From a virus, in the IMG/VR virus record IMGVR_UViG_3300045919_000097, positions 1 to 64,000 of that record: a stretch of 64,000 nt of DNA. One strand, given 5' to 3'. This document shows, piece after piece, positions 24,387-33,576 of the stretch. Both the position numbers and the translations under genes were made by a program. The notes below the pieces were generated by a model. The model was not told the DNA's origin, ran no database searches, and saw only the letters and a program-made list of their open reading frames with translations. Numbering within the stretch: position 1 is the stretch's first letter; each line of letters begins with the position of its first letter.

Positions 24387-24613
24387 GCTTGTATTTGAAC
24401 ACCCTTGGCAAATCTGAGCTTACAATTGCTGTTTGTGACCGTTGCAAAATGAAGCGGAGCATTACTGACCTGATCAGTGACCCAAATGCCACCGGTCTTC
24501 GTGTTTGTGTTTTTGGTTGTGTAGACGACCTTGATCCTTGGCGTTTGCCGCCTCGTGCAGCAGACAAAATCACAGTTCAATATCCCCGTCCAGATGAGCC
24601 TTTGACTGCTTGA
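24383..24613 (+). CDS. Small zinc-finger phage protein
   Basis: 76 residues with CDRCKMKR near residue 18 and VCVFGCVDDLDPWRLPPR near 42: two cysteine pairs expected to bind one zinc ion. The DPWRLPPR ending is typical of a short conserved family located between neck and tail-fibre genes in many podoviruses. It is coupled to the upstream gene by a 4-nt overlap. The molecular role is unknown; it may be an assembly factor. Confidence 0.65.
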   Translation: MSLYLNTLGKSELTIAVCDRCKMKRSITDLISDPNATGLRVCVFGCVDDLDPWRLPPRAADKITVQYPRPDEPLTA

Positions 24614-24630
24614 CGGGTTAGGAGGTTGCC

Positions 24631-24948
24631 ATGCGCCCAGTTAACAGAACAATCACTACCATCACTGCTGATGTGTGGGTCCCACTGGATGTCACTCAGA
24701 ATCCATTTCTCTGCCAGGTAGGTTGCCGCAATCTTGGCGGTGCCACGTATCAAGTGGATTACACTTACGATGATCCGTTTGATGCAGTCAATGCACCAGT
24801 GGTATTTGGCCAGTTGACTAACATGCCAGCAGGTTCAACAACTAGCAAAGATCAAACGCTGACTGGCGCAGTCCGTGCAGTGCGGCTTAACGTGACTGTG
24901 GCAGGTTCTGGCGTCAAGATGACGGTCATTCAAGGCCTTGGTCTGTGA
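24631..24948 (+). CDS. Conserved small virion protein
   Basis: 105 residues, all-beta in pattern (VPLDVTQNPFLCQVGCRNLGG, VDYTYDDPFDAVN, VRAVRLNVTVAGSGVKMTVIQGLGL). This short family commonly precedes tail-fibre genes in podovirus genomes. A perfect AGGAGG ribosome-binding site precedes the ATG at 24631. It is possibly a tail or fibre-attachment component; function unproven. Confidence 0.65.
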   Translation: MRPVNRTITTITADVWVPLDVTQNPFLCQVGCRNLGGATYQVDYTYDDPFDAVNAPVVFGQLTNMPAGSTTSKDQTLTGAVRAVRLNVTVAGSGVKMTVIQGLGL

Positions 24949-24952
24949 CCTC

Positions 24953-27900
24953 ATGCAAAAGTATTTTAACACCGTAGACACGATCAGTGGTCCTGTTGTC
25001 TCCGGAGTATCAGTACTTGTAGGGTCCTATCCAGGAGGATCCACTGCGTCTCTGTTTGCTGACGCTGCTGGTACAATTCCGCTTTCAAATCCAGTATTCA
25101 CAGATTCTACCGGATACTTTGAGTTTTATGCTGCAAGCGGTCATTACATCTTGACGCTAAGCGGCCACGGCATTGGTACCAGGGTCATAAATGACATATT
25201 GCTAGAAGACCCCACGATAAACCTTGCTGTTGGCGGTAGCACACCGGCCCCGGGAACAGTATTAGATATTCAAGGCACAACTGGTGCACTGAAACTTCCA
25301 TCTTTAACTACGGCGCAAAAGAATGCGCTTGTCAATGTTGGTGGTGGAATTCTGTGGGACAACACTTTAGGAACAGCACAAATCAATGACGGTACTGGTT
25401 GGGCGTCTATAGCACCAAACTGGGCGTCTCCAGGAGCCATTGGTAGTATCACTCCGAACACTGGAGTATTCACAACACTACGCGCGAATGGCGCGGCAGC
25501 AACCCCAGCTATTTCAGTAGGCGGCGCTGCATTTGTTGGGTGGAACAATGCCAACTGGCAAGTGATCGACTACGGTAATTACGGTGCTGTAGCAGGTTCT
25601 TTAAGCACTAGTAGTCTTTTTGTTCTTTCAAATGCTTATAGTGATGGAACAACCAAATACAAGGTTTCAGGTTTTGCTCACATATTGGCGCTTTCTCTAA
25701 CTTCAGGTGCATCTACTTTAAGTGCCTACGCTTCAGGTATTTCCGGCGGCACTTTGGGAGTTCCGACAAGCCAATTAGCTGTTAATCAAACAACTATAGC
25801 TTCCAATATTAACGGCACAACAGTTACATCAGTTTCCTCCACAGGCCTAGCAGTAACAGGCACGTTTAGTGCTAGTGGTGTAGTAACTGCGCAAGGTAAT
25901 GCTGGTGCTGGTGGTTTTGTAGCGGCAACAAGTGCATTTAGTGCTGGCTCTGTAAATTACTACGGCACGGATAACAGCGGAAATAGTTACATCAATACGC
26001 CAACGACAAAAAGTGGCTACTTGAATGTAAACAACACACCTGTAGTCCAGTGGTCATCTACCGGCCTAGCAGTAACAGGTGCGCTTAGTGCTACTGGTAC
26101 ATTAAATGGCCTATTGAGCCTTACAGGGACAACTGGATGGAGTGGAACAGGCATTGCCTCAACTGGTGGAAATTATGCCTTTGCTGTAAATGATTCCGCT
26201 AGCTCTACATTTGGAGCATGTAGTTCGTATGCTATGGTTATCAGTGCAGCAGCTACTCGCAACATTGAATTTAACATTGGTGTAAATAACAAAGTAGCCA
26301 CCCTAGACACCAGCGGCAACCTTGGTCTTGGTGTTACTCCTAGTGCTTGGTTCGGTGCCTCTGGTGCAAATGGCAAAACTTTGCAGGGTGATAGTTGGGG
26401 TATTGCATCTACCACAGGATTAGATACCACTGTTTATGTAAATAATGCAAGGGCTACTGCTTACGGAAGTGCTGGTTCTGCTTTTTGGGTTTACCGTGCA
26501 TCGTCTGGCGCAGCTTCTTACGCACAAACTGCAGGAATACATTCTTGGCTCACAGCCCCATCAGGAACAGCAGGTAACGCAATCACTTGGACGCAAGCGA
26601 TGACGCTAGACGCCAGCGGCAATCTTGGCATTGGAGTTACTCCTGCTGATCTAACAAATAACTTCAAGTCATTTTGGTTGAATGGAACTGTTCAGTACGC
26701 AAACGGTCCAAACAATTTATCAATCGGAACCAACATTAAAGGTCCAGTTGATGCAGGCGGCGAGGCTGGGACGTACAACGTAAGTGCTGCCTCTACTAGA
26801 TACAAACAGTCTTCAGGTATTCATTATTGGTTCACGGCGGCGTCTGGAACCGCTGGTAACGCGATTACTTGGACGCAAGCAATGACGCTGGATAACTCCG
26901 GCAATCTCGGCCTTGGTGTTACTCCTAGTGCTTGGGGTAGTGGTTACTCCGCAATACAACTAAATGGAGGGGCAATTGACAGTCCAAATTCTACAATCTT
27001 TGACGTAAGGTGCAACAGCTTCTATAACGGAACGCAGGAAATCTACCGCACTGCAGGGTTTGCGACGTTATATAGAAGTACCTTAGGTATACACCAATGG
27101 TTTAATGCTCCTTCCGGCACAGCAGGCACGGCGATAACCTTCACACAAGCGATGACGCTAGATGCTAGCGGAAATTTGGGTGTGGGGGTTACTCCTAGTG
27201 CTTGGGTAGGCGGATTTAAAGCATTAGAGTTTAGTGGGGGCGCTTCTTTTTCTGCTACTGGTAATGGGCCATATATGATTGCAAATGCGACGTATATTGG
27301 CGCAGGAGTTTGGACATATAAAACTACTAATCCATCAAGCCAATATTATCAAGCCGGTGGAGTTCATATTTGGCTAAGTGCCCCTTCTGGTACTGCGGGA
27401 ACTACAGCAACCTATACACAAGCAATGCTGCTGGATGCCAGCGGCAATCTCGGCCTTAACTCAACTCCTTCTACTCTGACAAATAATTGGAGGCAGATAA
27501 CTTTACAGGGAGTCACATTTAATTCAAACGGAATTAACAATTTAATTATTGCAACAAATACCACTGGTGACGTAGGTGGAACTTTAAATTATGGGTCAAC
27601 AAATCCATCTGCTTATTATCAACAAACTGTGGGGCTTCATAGATGGTACAACGCTCCCTCCGGTACAGCAGGTAATCCGATAACTTGGACGCAAGCAATG
27701 ACGCTGGACGCATCCGGCAATTTGCAGCTTGGAATTACGACCAATCCCGGAAGTTTCTACCGTCAAGTAATTTCTGGTGATTTTGGTGTCCACACGACAA
27801 ACGATACTGCCGGTGTAACACAAATAAAGATGGGTGTCAGCACGTCAATGCCGCAAGGTATTGCGTCTATTGTTGCAACAAAAACTGCGGTTGGGGCTGG

Positions 27901-29098
27901 GACTCTGGCATTCGGCACAGCAGTTGGCGGGACATTGACAACCCAGATGACCCTAGATGCCAGCGGCAACCTCGGCCTTGGTGTTACTCCTAGTGCTTGG
28001 AGCAATTACAAAGCAATAGAAACCGTTGGCGGCTCGTTAAATACTGTCAGCTCTGGAATTATAAACGTAACTCAAAATGCCTATAACAATGGCACAAATT
28101 GGATATATAAAACTACGGCGCCAGCTTCAATAGCAAATCAAACTGCTGGGCAACATATTTTATATACAGCCCCATCTGGCACAGCAGGTAACGCGATAAC
28201 TTTCACGCAACAGTTATCACTGTCTTCTACGGCGCTTACTGTAACGCCAAATATTGTTGGCAACACTGCAACAGCCACAGTAGGAACAGATACAACCGCA
28301 CTTGCAAGCACCGCCTTTGTGCATCAAGAGGCTCCGCAACTATTTGCACAGCTTCAAGTAACTGGCCTTCCCGGAGTTGGTAGCATCGGTTTAGCGGCCT
28401 CAATCCCAAGAATTGATTTTAGAAACAATACTCCTGCCGGTACGCGGATAACGGTTTTTAACCCAAGCATAGCATTCTTCCCATCAATAGATAACAGCAC
28501 GTATGGTGCACCGATTGTGGCTGGCACATATAATGTGCGGCTCACCATTCTTGCGTTATACAACGCTGGAACAGTTACTGGCGGATTGGTGAATGGACTT
28601 CTTGTTGATGAAGGCACACTAGTAAATACAACAATATCATCGCCATCTAATAATTCTGCCGGTGTTATTTACTCTCAATCTGCGCTGACCAATGTACCTT
28701 TTCGCATACTTGGATATGTGGATTTAACCTATCAATTCCCAGGGGCACCTCCTTGGCAGGCGGTTGTTGCGGTTATACCCGCTGGTATCACTGGTTTTGG
28801 GCTTGGAGTATCGCAGGACTGGAGCGTGGTAACTGGCTCTAGGTCATTAAATCCGGCAACGCCATTCTGGAATGGTACCGGTCGGCCTATTGAAGTGGTA
28901 GCGTCAGTGACGTGTAGTGCTGCCGGTGTAAATGCTGCTACTGCAATAGTCAACGGAGTAACTATTGCTTCTTGCGCAATTGGAACTGCTGCGGCAGCAT
29001 TTCAAAATACGTTGCGGTTCACGGTGCCGAGCGGGCGCTCATATCAGGTTAATACAACTGCAGCATCCGTATTGAATCTTTGGAGCGAACTCCGCTAA
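24953..29098 (+). CDS. Large tail fibre with repeated modules
   Basis: 1381 residues from ATG at 24953, just after the upstream stop. The N-terminus (YFNTVDTISGPVVSGVSVLVG, then TDSTGYFEFYAASGHYILTLSG) is a virion-anchoring head of the kind seen on podovirus fibres. The middle (about residues 450-1080) is a row of about 90-residue modules, each ending in TQAMTLDASGNLGLGVTPSAW or a variant. Such SGNLG(L/I)G repeats form long trimeric beta-helical shafts. The C-terminal 250 residues are unrelated to the repeats and may hold the receptor-binding tip. No intramolecular chaperone (S74) motif was seen. Confidence 0.8.
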   Translation: MQKYFNTVDTISGPVVSGVSVLVGSYPGGSTASLFADAAGTIPLSNPVFTDSTGYFEFYAASGHYILTLSGHGIGTRVINDILLEDPTINLAVGGSTPAPGTVLDIQGTTGALKLPSLTTAQKNALVNVGGGILWDNTLGTAQINDGTGWASIAPNWASPGAIGSITPNTGVFTTLRANGAAATPAISVGGAAFVGWNNANWQVIDYGNYGAVAGSLSTSSLFVLSNAYSDGTTKYKVSGFAHILALSLTSGASTLSAYASGISGGTLGVPTSQLAVNQTTIASNINGTTVTSVSSTGLAVTGTFSASGVVTAQGNAGAGGFVAATSAFSAGSVNYYGTDNSGNSYINTPTTKSGYLNVNNTPVVQWSSTGLAVTGALSATGTLNGLLSLTGTTGWSGTGIASTGGNYAFAVNDSASSTFGACSSYAMVISAAATRNIEFNIGVNNKVATLDTSGNLGLGVTPSAWFGASGANGKTLQGDSWGIASTTGLDTTVYVNNARATAYGSAGSAFWVYRASSGAASYAQTAGIHSWLTAPSGTAGNAITWTQAMTLDASGNLGIGVTPADLTNNFKSFWLNGTVQYANGPNNLSIGTNIKGPVDAGGEAGTYNVSAASTRYKQSSGIHYWFTAASGTAGNAITWTQAMTLDNSGNLGLGVTPSAWGSGYSAIQLNGGAIDSPNSTIFDVRCNSFYNGTQEIYRTAGFATLYRSTLGIHQWFNAPSGTAGTAITFTQAMTLDASGNLGVGVTPSAWVGGFKALEFSGGASFSATGNGPYMIANATYIGAGVWTYKTTNPSSQYYQAGGVHIWLSAPSGTAGTTATYTQAMLLDASGNLGLNSTPSTLTNNWRQITLQGVTFNSNGINNLIIATNTTGDVGGTLNYGSTNPSAYYQQTVGLHRWYNAPSGTAGNPITWTQAMTLDASGNLQLGITTNPGSFYRQVISGDFGVHTTNDTAGVTQIKMGVSTSMPQGIASIVATKTAVGAGTLAFGTAVGGTLTTQMTLDASGNLGLGVTPSAWSNYKAIETVGGSLNTVSSGIINVTQNAYNNGTNWIYKTTAPASIANQTAGQHILYTAPSGTAGNAITFTQQLSLSSTALTVTPNIVGNTATATVGTDTTALASTAFVHQEAPQLFAQLQVTGLPGVGSIGLAASIPRIDFRNNTPAGTRITVFNPSIAFFPSIDNSTYGAPIVAGTYNVRLTILALYNAGTVTGGLVNGLLVDEGTLVNTTISSPSNNSAGVIYSQSALTNVPFRILGYVDLTYQFPGAPPWQAVVAVIPAGITGFGLGVSQDWSVVTGSRSLNPATPFWNGTGRPIEVVASVTCSAAGVNAATAIVNGVTIASCAIGTAAAAFQNTLRFTVPSGRSYQVNTTAASVLNLWSELR
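26290..28215 (+). repeat. Array of about 280-bp tail-fibre modules
   Basis: Seven to eight copies of the LDASGNLGLGVTPSAW box recur roughly every 260-290 bp (near 26305, 26600, 26885, 27150, 27425, 27700 and 27945), together with a PSGTAGNAITWTQAM box just before each. The DNA of the boxes is highly similar while the sequence between them differs. That pattern favours recombination-driven swapping or gain and loss of modules. Confidence 0.75.
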
Positions 29099-29103
29099 CC
29101 ACC

Positions 29104-29292
29104 ATGAAAAAAGTACAGTTACTTCTGCTGATACTACTTTCTGGGTGCGCAAGTAGCCCACACACATCCACTCTCATTGCATGCGACCCGTTTTGCTTTT
29201 TGCAGGTTAGTCCGCCAAAGCGCAAAGTTGATTGTCTTGTCATTGATGGCAAAGACCTGAAAGAATGCCAATTTTCTAAGGAGGCTAACTAA
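29104..29292 (+). CDS. Small lipoprotein
   Basis: 62 residues with a classic lipoprotein signal: KK, then a Leu/Ile-rich core and the lipobox LLSGC (Cys near residue 15). The mature part of about 48 residues has four further cysteines. It is expected in the outer or inner membrane of a Gram-negative host. It lies between two tail-fibre genes, not in the lysis cassette, and an Rz1 is encoded elsewhere, so a superinfection-exclusion or receptor-masking role is possible. The start at 29104 is chosen over a TTG eight codons upstream because it gives the correct signal peptide. Confidence 0.65.
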   Translation: MKKVQLLLLILLSGCASSPHTSTLIACDPFCFLQVSPPKRKVDCLVIDGKDLKECQFSKEAN

Positions 29293-31433
29293 TGTCATTA
29301 GCAGTCATTCCAAGCGGTGGAGGCTTAGTTAACATCTTTGCCGGATCTGCAGTACAACCATCGCAAACATCGTATTTGGCACTGACTCTATCAGCCAATA
29401 CTGTTACCTACTGGCCGCCGTACGTTACAGGAACACAAACTCCTTTACCAAATCTTTTTGATGTCACTCCATCGGCTGGAGGACTTTCAATCACACTTCC
29501 AGATGCCACTTTGGCAAGTGACGGCCAAGACTTTCTTATTTATAATCTTGGCGCATTCACGTTCACACTGTTAAACGCTTCAGGAGGTACTGTTGCAACA
29601 GTAGCACCAGGACAGCAGAAGTATCTGTATTTAGTTGACAATACATCAATTGGCGGGTCTTGGAGAGTAACTCTATTTGGAGTGGGAGCAAGCGCACCTG
29701 ATGCTTCTGCATTAGCTGGTAGTGGATTGAAGGCAATAGGATCCACTCTTAATCAGTCTTCTGTAACTGCAACAATCAGTGCCAGTCAGACTCTTGGAAC
29801 TGGCGATAGATCTAAAACCTATGTAAATAATGGCGGCGCAATAACTCTGACTTTGCCTTTGTCAACCACTGTTGGAAATGACTACTTTGTAGAGTTGCGC
29901 AACCAGGGTTCTGGTGTTGTTACCATAAGCCCATCTGGTGGTGAACTTGTTGATGGTAGCGCAAGTATTACTCTTCTTGTGAATGAAAGTTGCTTCCTTC
30001 AATCAGGAGTAGGTGCATGGTACACGATTGGCCGGGGACGAAACCAGCAATTCAATTTTACTCAATTGAGCAAACCTGTTACTGGCGGTACAGTCACTCT
30101 CACACTGACAGAAGCCAGCAATGTAGTCCAAACCTACACAGGGGCCTTAGTGAGCAACTGCACGGTGGTTTTACCAGCAGTTGTGCAAGTGTATTACATC
30201 AGCAACCAGACCAGTGGGGCATTCAGCCTGATATTCCAGAGTCCGACACCTGGAACAACTCTTAGTATTCCCACAGGCCAGAATGCTGTTGTATTCTGCG
30301 ATGGTACTAACGTTATCAATGCATCTACATCAGTCGGTGGTATCAGTTCTTTGCTTTTGAATGCCGGCAGTGTTAGTTCTCCATCTCTTGCGCTTGCTGC
30401 AACAAACAATGGTCTGTTTGCGCCAAGCAGTATTTCACTCGCAGTAACAACAAACGGATCTGAAGTTATCCGCTGGTTGGCTGGCCAGTCTTTGTCTGTA
30501 TCAGGCACGGCCGGTGCTCCATCATATTCTTTTGTTACGTATCCAGGCACTGGTATGTACAACCCAGGTGCCAATCAGCTTGGCTGGGCAACTGCTTCAG
30601 CTGCTCGCATGTCGCTTGATGCATCTGGAAACCTTACACCGGCAGTTGACAATACTCAAGCGTTTGGATCTGCAATTCTTAGATGGGCTAATGCTTACGC
30701 AACTACATTCAACGGAAACCTAGTTGGAAACGTCACTGGTAATTTGACCGGCAATGTCAGCGGATCTGTTGGCACTGCGACAAACCTTTCTGGTACTGTC
30801 CAGTGGTCAATTCCATATCAGTCTGCTTCTGGCATCACTTCGTATGCAGCAAACGGAACAACTGGTCAAGTCTTGGTTGCTACTACAGGTGCTGCACCAA
30901 GCTGGGCAAACGCAGCACCAAAAGCTACAAACCTTGATGGCACCACACAATGGTCAATTCCATATCAGTCTGCATCTGGTGTTACTTCATACTTGAGTTC
31001 TAGCACTGCTGGACTCTTGATGACTGCTGGTGGTGCTGGTGCACCTAGCTGGGGAAGTGCGCTGCCAACAACAGCAACCATCAGCGGTTTTGCTGTCGGC
31101 TACAAGGAAGTTCCTCAGAACTCACAGAGTGCTGTGTATACGACCGTGCTGTCAGACAGTGGCAAGCAGATTTACCACCCATCTGCAGACGTTACTGCTC
31201 GGACATTTACCATTGATTCAAATGCCAACGTTGCGTACCCAATTGGGACTGCTCTCACGTTTATCAATGACGTATCAGCAGGTATTGTGACTATTGCAAT
31301 CACTGCAGACACCATGGTCTGGGCCGGTAATAGTGGTGCAACAGGTTCCCGCACATTGGCTGCTGGTGGCATGGCAACAGCTGTGAAAATGACGTCTACT
31401 CGCTGGATGATCTCAGGAAGTGGGCTGACATAA
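29292..31433 (+). CDS. Second tail fibre/spike-like protein
   Basis: 713 residues, beta-rich. It contains repeated carbohydrate-module-like segments (SITLPDATLASDGQDFLIYNLG, GAITLTLPLSTTVGNDYFVELRNQGSG), then ARMSLDASGNLTPAVDNTQAFG. Near residues 470-600 there are two similar copies of a block with VQWSIPYQSASGITSY. The LGNLTGN-type stretch (NLVGNVTGNLTGNVSG) is typical of trimeric phage fibre shafts. The start overlaps the lipoprotein stop. It is probably a branched-fibre component or receptor-binding protein; the exact role cannot be set from sequence. Confidence 0.65.
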   Translation: MSLAVIPSGGGLVNIFAGSAVQPSQTSYLALTLSANTVTYWPPYVTGTQTPLPNLFDVTPSAGGLSITLPDATLASDGQDFLIYNLGAFTFTLLNASGGTVATVAPGQQKYLYLVDNTSIGGSWRVTLFGVGASAPDASALAGSGLKAIGSTLNQSSVTATISASQTLGTGDRSKTYVNNGGAITLTLPLSTTVGNDYFVELRNQGSGVVTISPSGGELVDGSASITLLVNESCFLQSGVGAWYTIGRGRNQQFNFTQLSKPVTGGTVTLTLTEASNVVQTYTGALVSNCTVVLPAVVQVYYISNQTSGAFSLIFQSPTPGTTLSIPTGQNAVVFCDGTNVINASTSVGGISSLLLNAGSVSSPSLALAATNNGLFAPSSISLAVTTNGSEVIRWLAGQSLSVSGTAGAPSYSFVTYPGTGMYNPGANQLGWATASAARMSLDASGNLTPAVDNTQAFGSAILRWANAYATTFNGNLVGNVTGNLTGNVSGSVGTATNLSGTVQWSIPYQSASGITSYAANGTTGQVLVATTGAAPSWANAAPKATNLDGTTQWSIPYQSASGVTSYLSSSTAGLLMTAGGAGAPSWGSALPTTATISGFAVGYKEVPQNSQSAVYTTVLSDSGKQIYHPSADVTARTFTIDSNANVAYPIGTALTFINDVSAGIVTIAITADTMVWAGNSGATGSRTLAAGGMATAVKMTSTRWMISGSGLT

Positions 31434-32188
31434 TGAGCGCCATACAACAAGTTCTTGCTGGTTCTGGCTCACGCAAGGTGGTCAACCTGACGATTGCTGC
31501 CGACACACAAAATTACGTTCTAAACACAGCAAAAGTGACCGGCTATGTGTCCGGCACCACCGATGTAACGCTGACCATCAACTCGACCATCTATGTTGGC
31601 TCGTCCACCACAGCGGGTATCGCGCTTGACGTTGACACAAGCTGGAACGCAGCCGATACCGTAACCATTGTCAACAACGGATTCATTGTCGGGGCTGGTG
31701 GTGATGGCGGAGGCAGTGGGTTTAGGTCTGGCGGCATAGCTGGGGGCGCTGCCGGAGCGGCATTGCGCGCGCAACGCGCATTAAAAATAACTAACAACGG
31801 AACGGTAGGCGGCGGCGGTGGTGGTGGTGGCTCATCCGGTGGTTCAGCTAACTGCCCATGCGGCCCTTGGTGGAACGGCCCACCGGGCGGCGGTGGTGCT
31901 GGGTATAACCCCGGCGCTGCTGGCGCAGTGAATACTTCTGGGGCATCTTATCCCTACAGCCCGGCGGGTGCGGGGTCTAGAACTGGTGGTGGCGGTGGTG
32001 GAAGCATGATTAACGCATTCACATATCCCGGAGGTAATGGGGGTGGTCTGGGCGCTAATGGCGGGTCTGGCACACCCTCCACAAATTCTGGAGCCGGAGG
32101 TGGGGCTGGCGGTAATTGCACAACCACAGGCTCCAATGCAAATATCACATGGCTAGTTAACGGAACTCGACTGGGGACACTTGGATGA
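31433..32188 (+). CDS. Glycine-rich tail adhesin (polyglycine-tip) protein
   Basis: 251 residues. After a 75-residue beta domain (VLAGSGSRKVVNLTIAADTQNYVL), the product is dominated by glycine runs: VNNGFIVGAGGDGGG, NNGTVGGGGGGGG and RTGGGGGGS. T4-like gp38 adhesins and related fibre tips fold such runs into polyglycine II helices that present receptor-binding loops; here the loops would be the intervening Asn/Ser/Tyr/Pro segments. It overlaps the fibre gene upstream and a chain of three coupled genes downstream. It is the most likely host-range determinant in this cluster. Confidence 0.65.
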   Translation: MSAIQQVLAGSGSRKVVNLTIAADTQNYVLNTAKVTGYVSGTTDVTLTINSTIYVGSSTTAGIALDVDTSWNAADTVTIVNNGFIVGAGGDGGGSGFRSGGIAGGAAGAALRAQRALKITNNGTVGGGGGGGGSSGGSANCPCGPWWNGPPGGGGAGYNPGAAGAVNTSGASYPYSPAGAGSRTGGGGGGSMINAFTYPGGNGGGLGANGGSGTPSTNSGAGGGAGGNCTTTGSNANITWLVNGTRLGTLG

Positions 32189-32469
32189 TTACTTCATACA
32201 CCTACAAAATTGTTGCCACGTACCCGGAATTGGGGACGATGGATATTTTGTTTTCAAGCGACGGTTATCCAGATTTGTTGGTTGGTGCAACCATGCCAAT
32301 CACTGGGCAGACCATTGAAGATGTTGTTCGGGCATACGCTCCGCTTGGGCAGTGGATACGCGGAAAACTGGGGTTTGTCGAAGTGCCAGTTGATACGACA
32401 GGCGTTATCGAAGTGCCAGTTGCAACCGCACAAGAAATTGCAGTTCCATCAGGGATTCAGACAATATGA
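32185..32469 (+). CDS. Hypothetical protein coupled to the adhesin
   Basis: 94 residues, soluble, starting with SYTYKIVATYPELGTMDILFSSDG and ending in a repeated VEVPVDTTGVIEVPVATAQEI stretch. No family was recognised. The 4-nt overlaps with both the adhesin and the cupin gene indicate co-translation, which suggests a fibre-assembly chaperone or tip accessory. That is inference from position only. Confidence 0.55.
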   Translation: MITSYTYKIVATYPELGTMDILFSSDGYPDLLVGATMPITGQTIEDVVRAYAPLGQWIRGKLGFVEVPVDTTGVIEVPVATAQEIAVPSGIQTI

Positions 32470-32738
32470 CCGAGCGCGTAATACCAAAAGTTCAGTACAA
32501 CTATGCGGGCCTTGTAAACGCAATGTACGTTGCCAACATTGGCGAAGGCTTGCCCAGACACGAACACGAAACGGCGCATCTGACATTTTGCCTCCACGGC
32601 AGCATTGCAGTGCGCAAAGAAAACTTCAATGGGGTTTTGAAACAGGGTGACATGCCACTCAACCTCAGAGAGAATGAGTGGCACGAAATTGAAGCGCTTG
32701 AAGATGGCACCGTCTTTATTAACCAGTTTGCACAATGA
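32466..32738 (+). CDS. Small cupin-fold protein
   Basis: 90 residues with one cupin barrel: IGEGLPRHEHETAHLTFCLHGSIAV near residues 26-50 (metal-binding HxHxxxxxH-like motif 1) and LRENEWHEIEALEDGTVFINQF near 67-88 (motif 2 with a His). It is short for a cupin but complete in pattern. It overlaps both neighbours by 4 nt: the adhesin-linked protein upstream and the 2OG-oxygenase downstream. A metal-dependent enzyme or small-ligand sensor is possible; the substrate is unknown. Confidence 0.65.
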   Translation: MTERVIPKVQYNYAGLVNAMYVANIGEGLPRHEHETAHLTFCLHGSIAVRKENFNGVLKQGDMPLNLRENEWHEIEALEDGTVFINQFAQ

Positions 32739-33289
32739 GCCTCGGAAACTATTACTGGAAGTGGGACGAAACAATCCCTAAATCACTGATTGACATGGCT
32801 CTCAGTGAGGCTGAGGCACGTGAAAAGCAAAGCGGTGGAGTCGGCATAGGTTCGGACAACGCGCCGACCATTAACGCCACTGTTAGAAAATCGGAAATCG
32901 CGTTTGAATTATCAACGCACTGGTTGTGCGGCATCGTCGCAAATTACGTACTTCATGCCAATCAACTTGCCGGATGGAACCGGTCTCTGCTGGCCCCCGA
33001 AGTTTTGCAATATGGGGTGTACAGACCCGGCGACTTTTATGACTGGCACATCGATTGTGATTTGGTGTCGCTCAGTGCAACCAATAGAAAACTCTCTGCC
33101 ACATTGCTGTTAAGCGACCCGGCAGATTTTGAAGGCGGCGAATTAGAAATTGAAGGCTGCGAGAAAGTAGTTCTCAAGCAGGGTTCGCTTATAGTTTTTC
33201 CATCAATGCTACGGCACCGCGTAACTCCAGTGACCAAGGGTAAACGCATTTCCGCAGTGAGTTGGATTCATGGCCCAACAGCTTGGTAG
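32735..33289 (+). CDS. 2-oxoglutarate/Fe(II)-dependent dioxygenase (prolyl-4-hydroxylase-like)
   Basis: 184 residues. The iron-binding facial triad is visible as H-I-D in YDWHIDCDL (about residues 107-115) and the distal His in FPSMLRHRVTPVTKGKRISA (about 151-170), where the Arg/Lys following would bind 2-oxoglutarate. LQYGVYRPGDFYDWH and the GGELEIEG turn are standard for PKHD/P4H-type enzymes. Such dioxygenases hydroxylate proteins or small molecules. Here the gene is the last of four coupled genes that begin with the adhesin, so modification of a fibre tip is a reasonable hypothesis. The substrate is not established. Confidence 0.8.
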   Translation: MSLGNYYWKWDETIPKSLIDMALSEAEAREKQSGGVGIGSDNAPTINATVRKSEIAFELSTHWLCGIVANYVLHANQLAGWNRSLLAPEVLQYGVYRPGDFYDWHIDCDLVSLSATNRKLSATLLLSDPADFEGGELEIEGCEKVVLKQGSLIVFPSMLRHRVTPVTKGKRISAVSWIHGPTAW

Positions 33290-33303
33290 TAAGGGGAATT
33301 TAA

Positions 33304-33576
33304 GTGATAGAACCATCTCAAGAACCAGACCACTGGGTCCTTAAAAAGGAAATTCAGCTCACCCATGTGATTACTACTATTGGGGTTGCATTTGCTGCCT
33401 TCATGTATGTAAACGCAATGGAAAAACGGCTTACCCTTATTGAGGAACGAGTGTCATTGCAGAAAGAGCAATCAGTCAGTCATGACAAGTCTATCACTGA
33501 AACCTTTACCCATATTAACAGCCAGATCGACAAAATGGATGCCAAACTCGATCGCCTTATTGAAAGACGCAAATGA
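33304..33576 (+). CDS. Membrane-anchored coiled-coil protein of the lysis region
   Basis: 90 residues from GTG at 33304 with GGGGAA upstream. One transmembrane helix (about residues 20-40, HVITTIGVAFAAFMYVNAM) is followed by a charged coiled coil (EKRLTLIEERVSLQKEQ through INSQIDKMDAKLDRL). It overlaps the DUF5675 gene by 4 nt at the head of the lysis cassette. It may be a holin/antiholin or a membrane anchor. A two-helix holin-like protein is encoded further down at 34181. Confidence 0.55.
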   Translation: MIEPSQEPDHWVLKKEIQLTHVITTIGVAFAAFMYVNAMEKRLTLIEERVSLQKEQSVSHDKSITETFTHINSQIDKMDAKLDRLIERRK

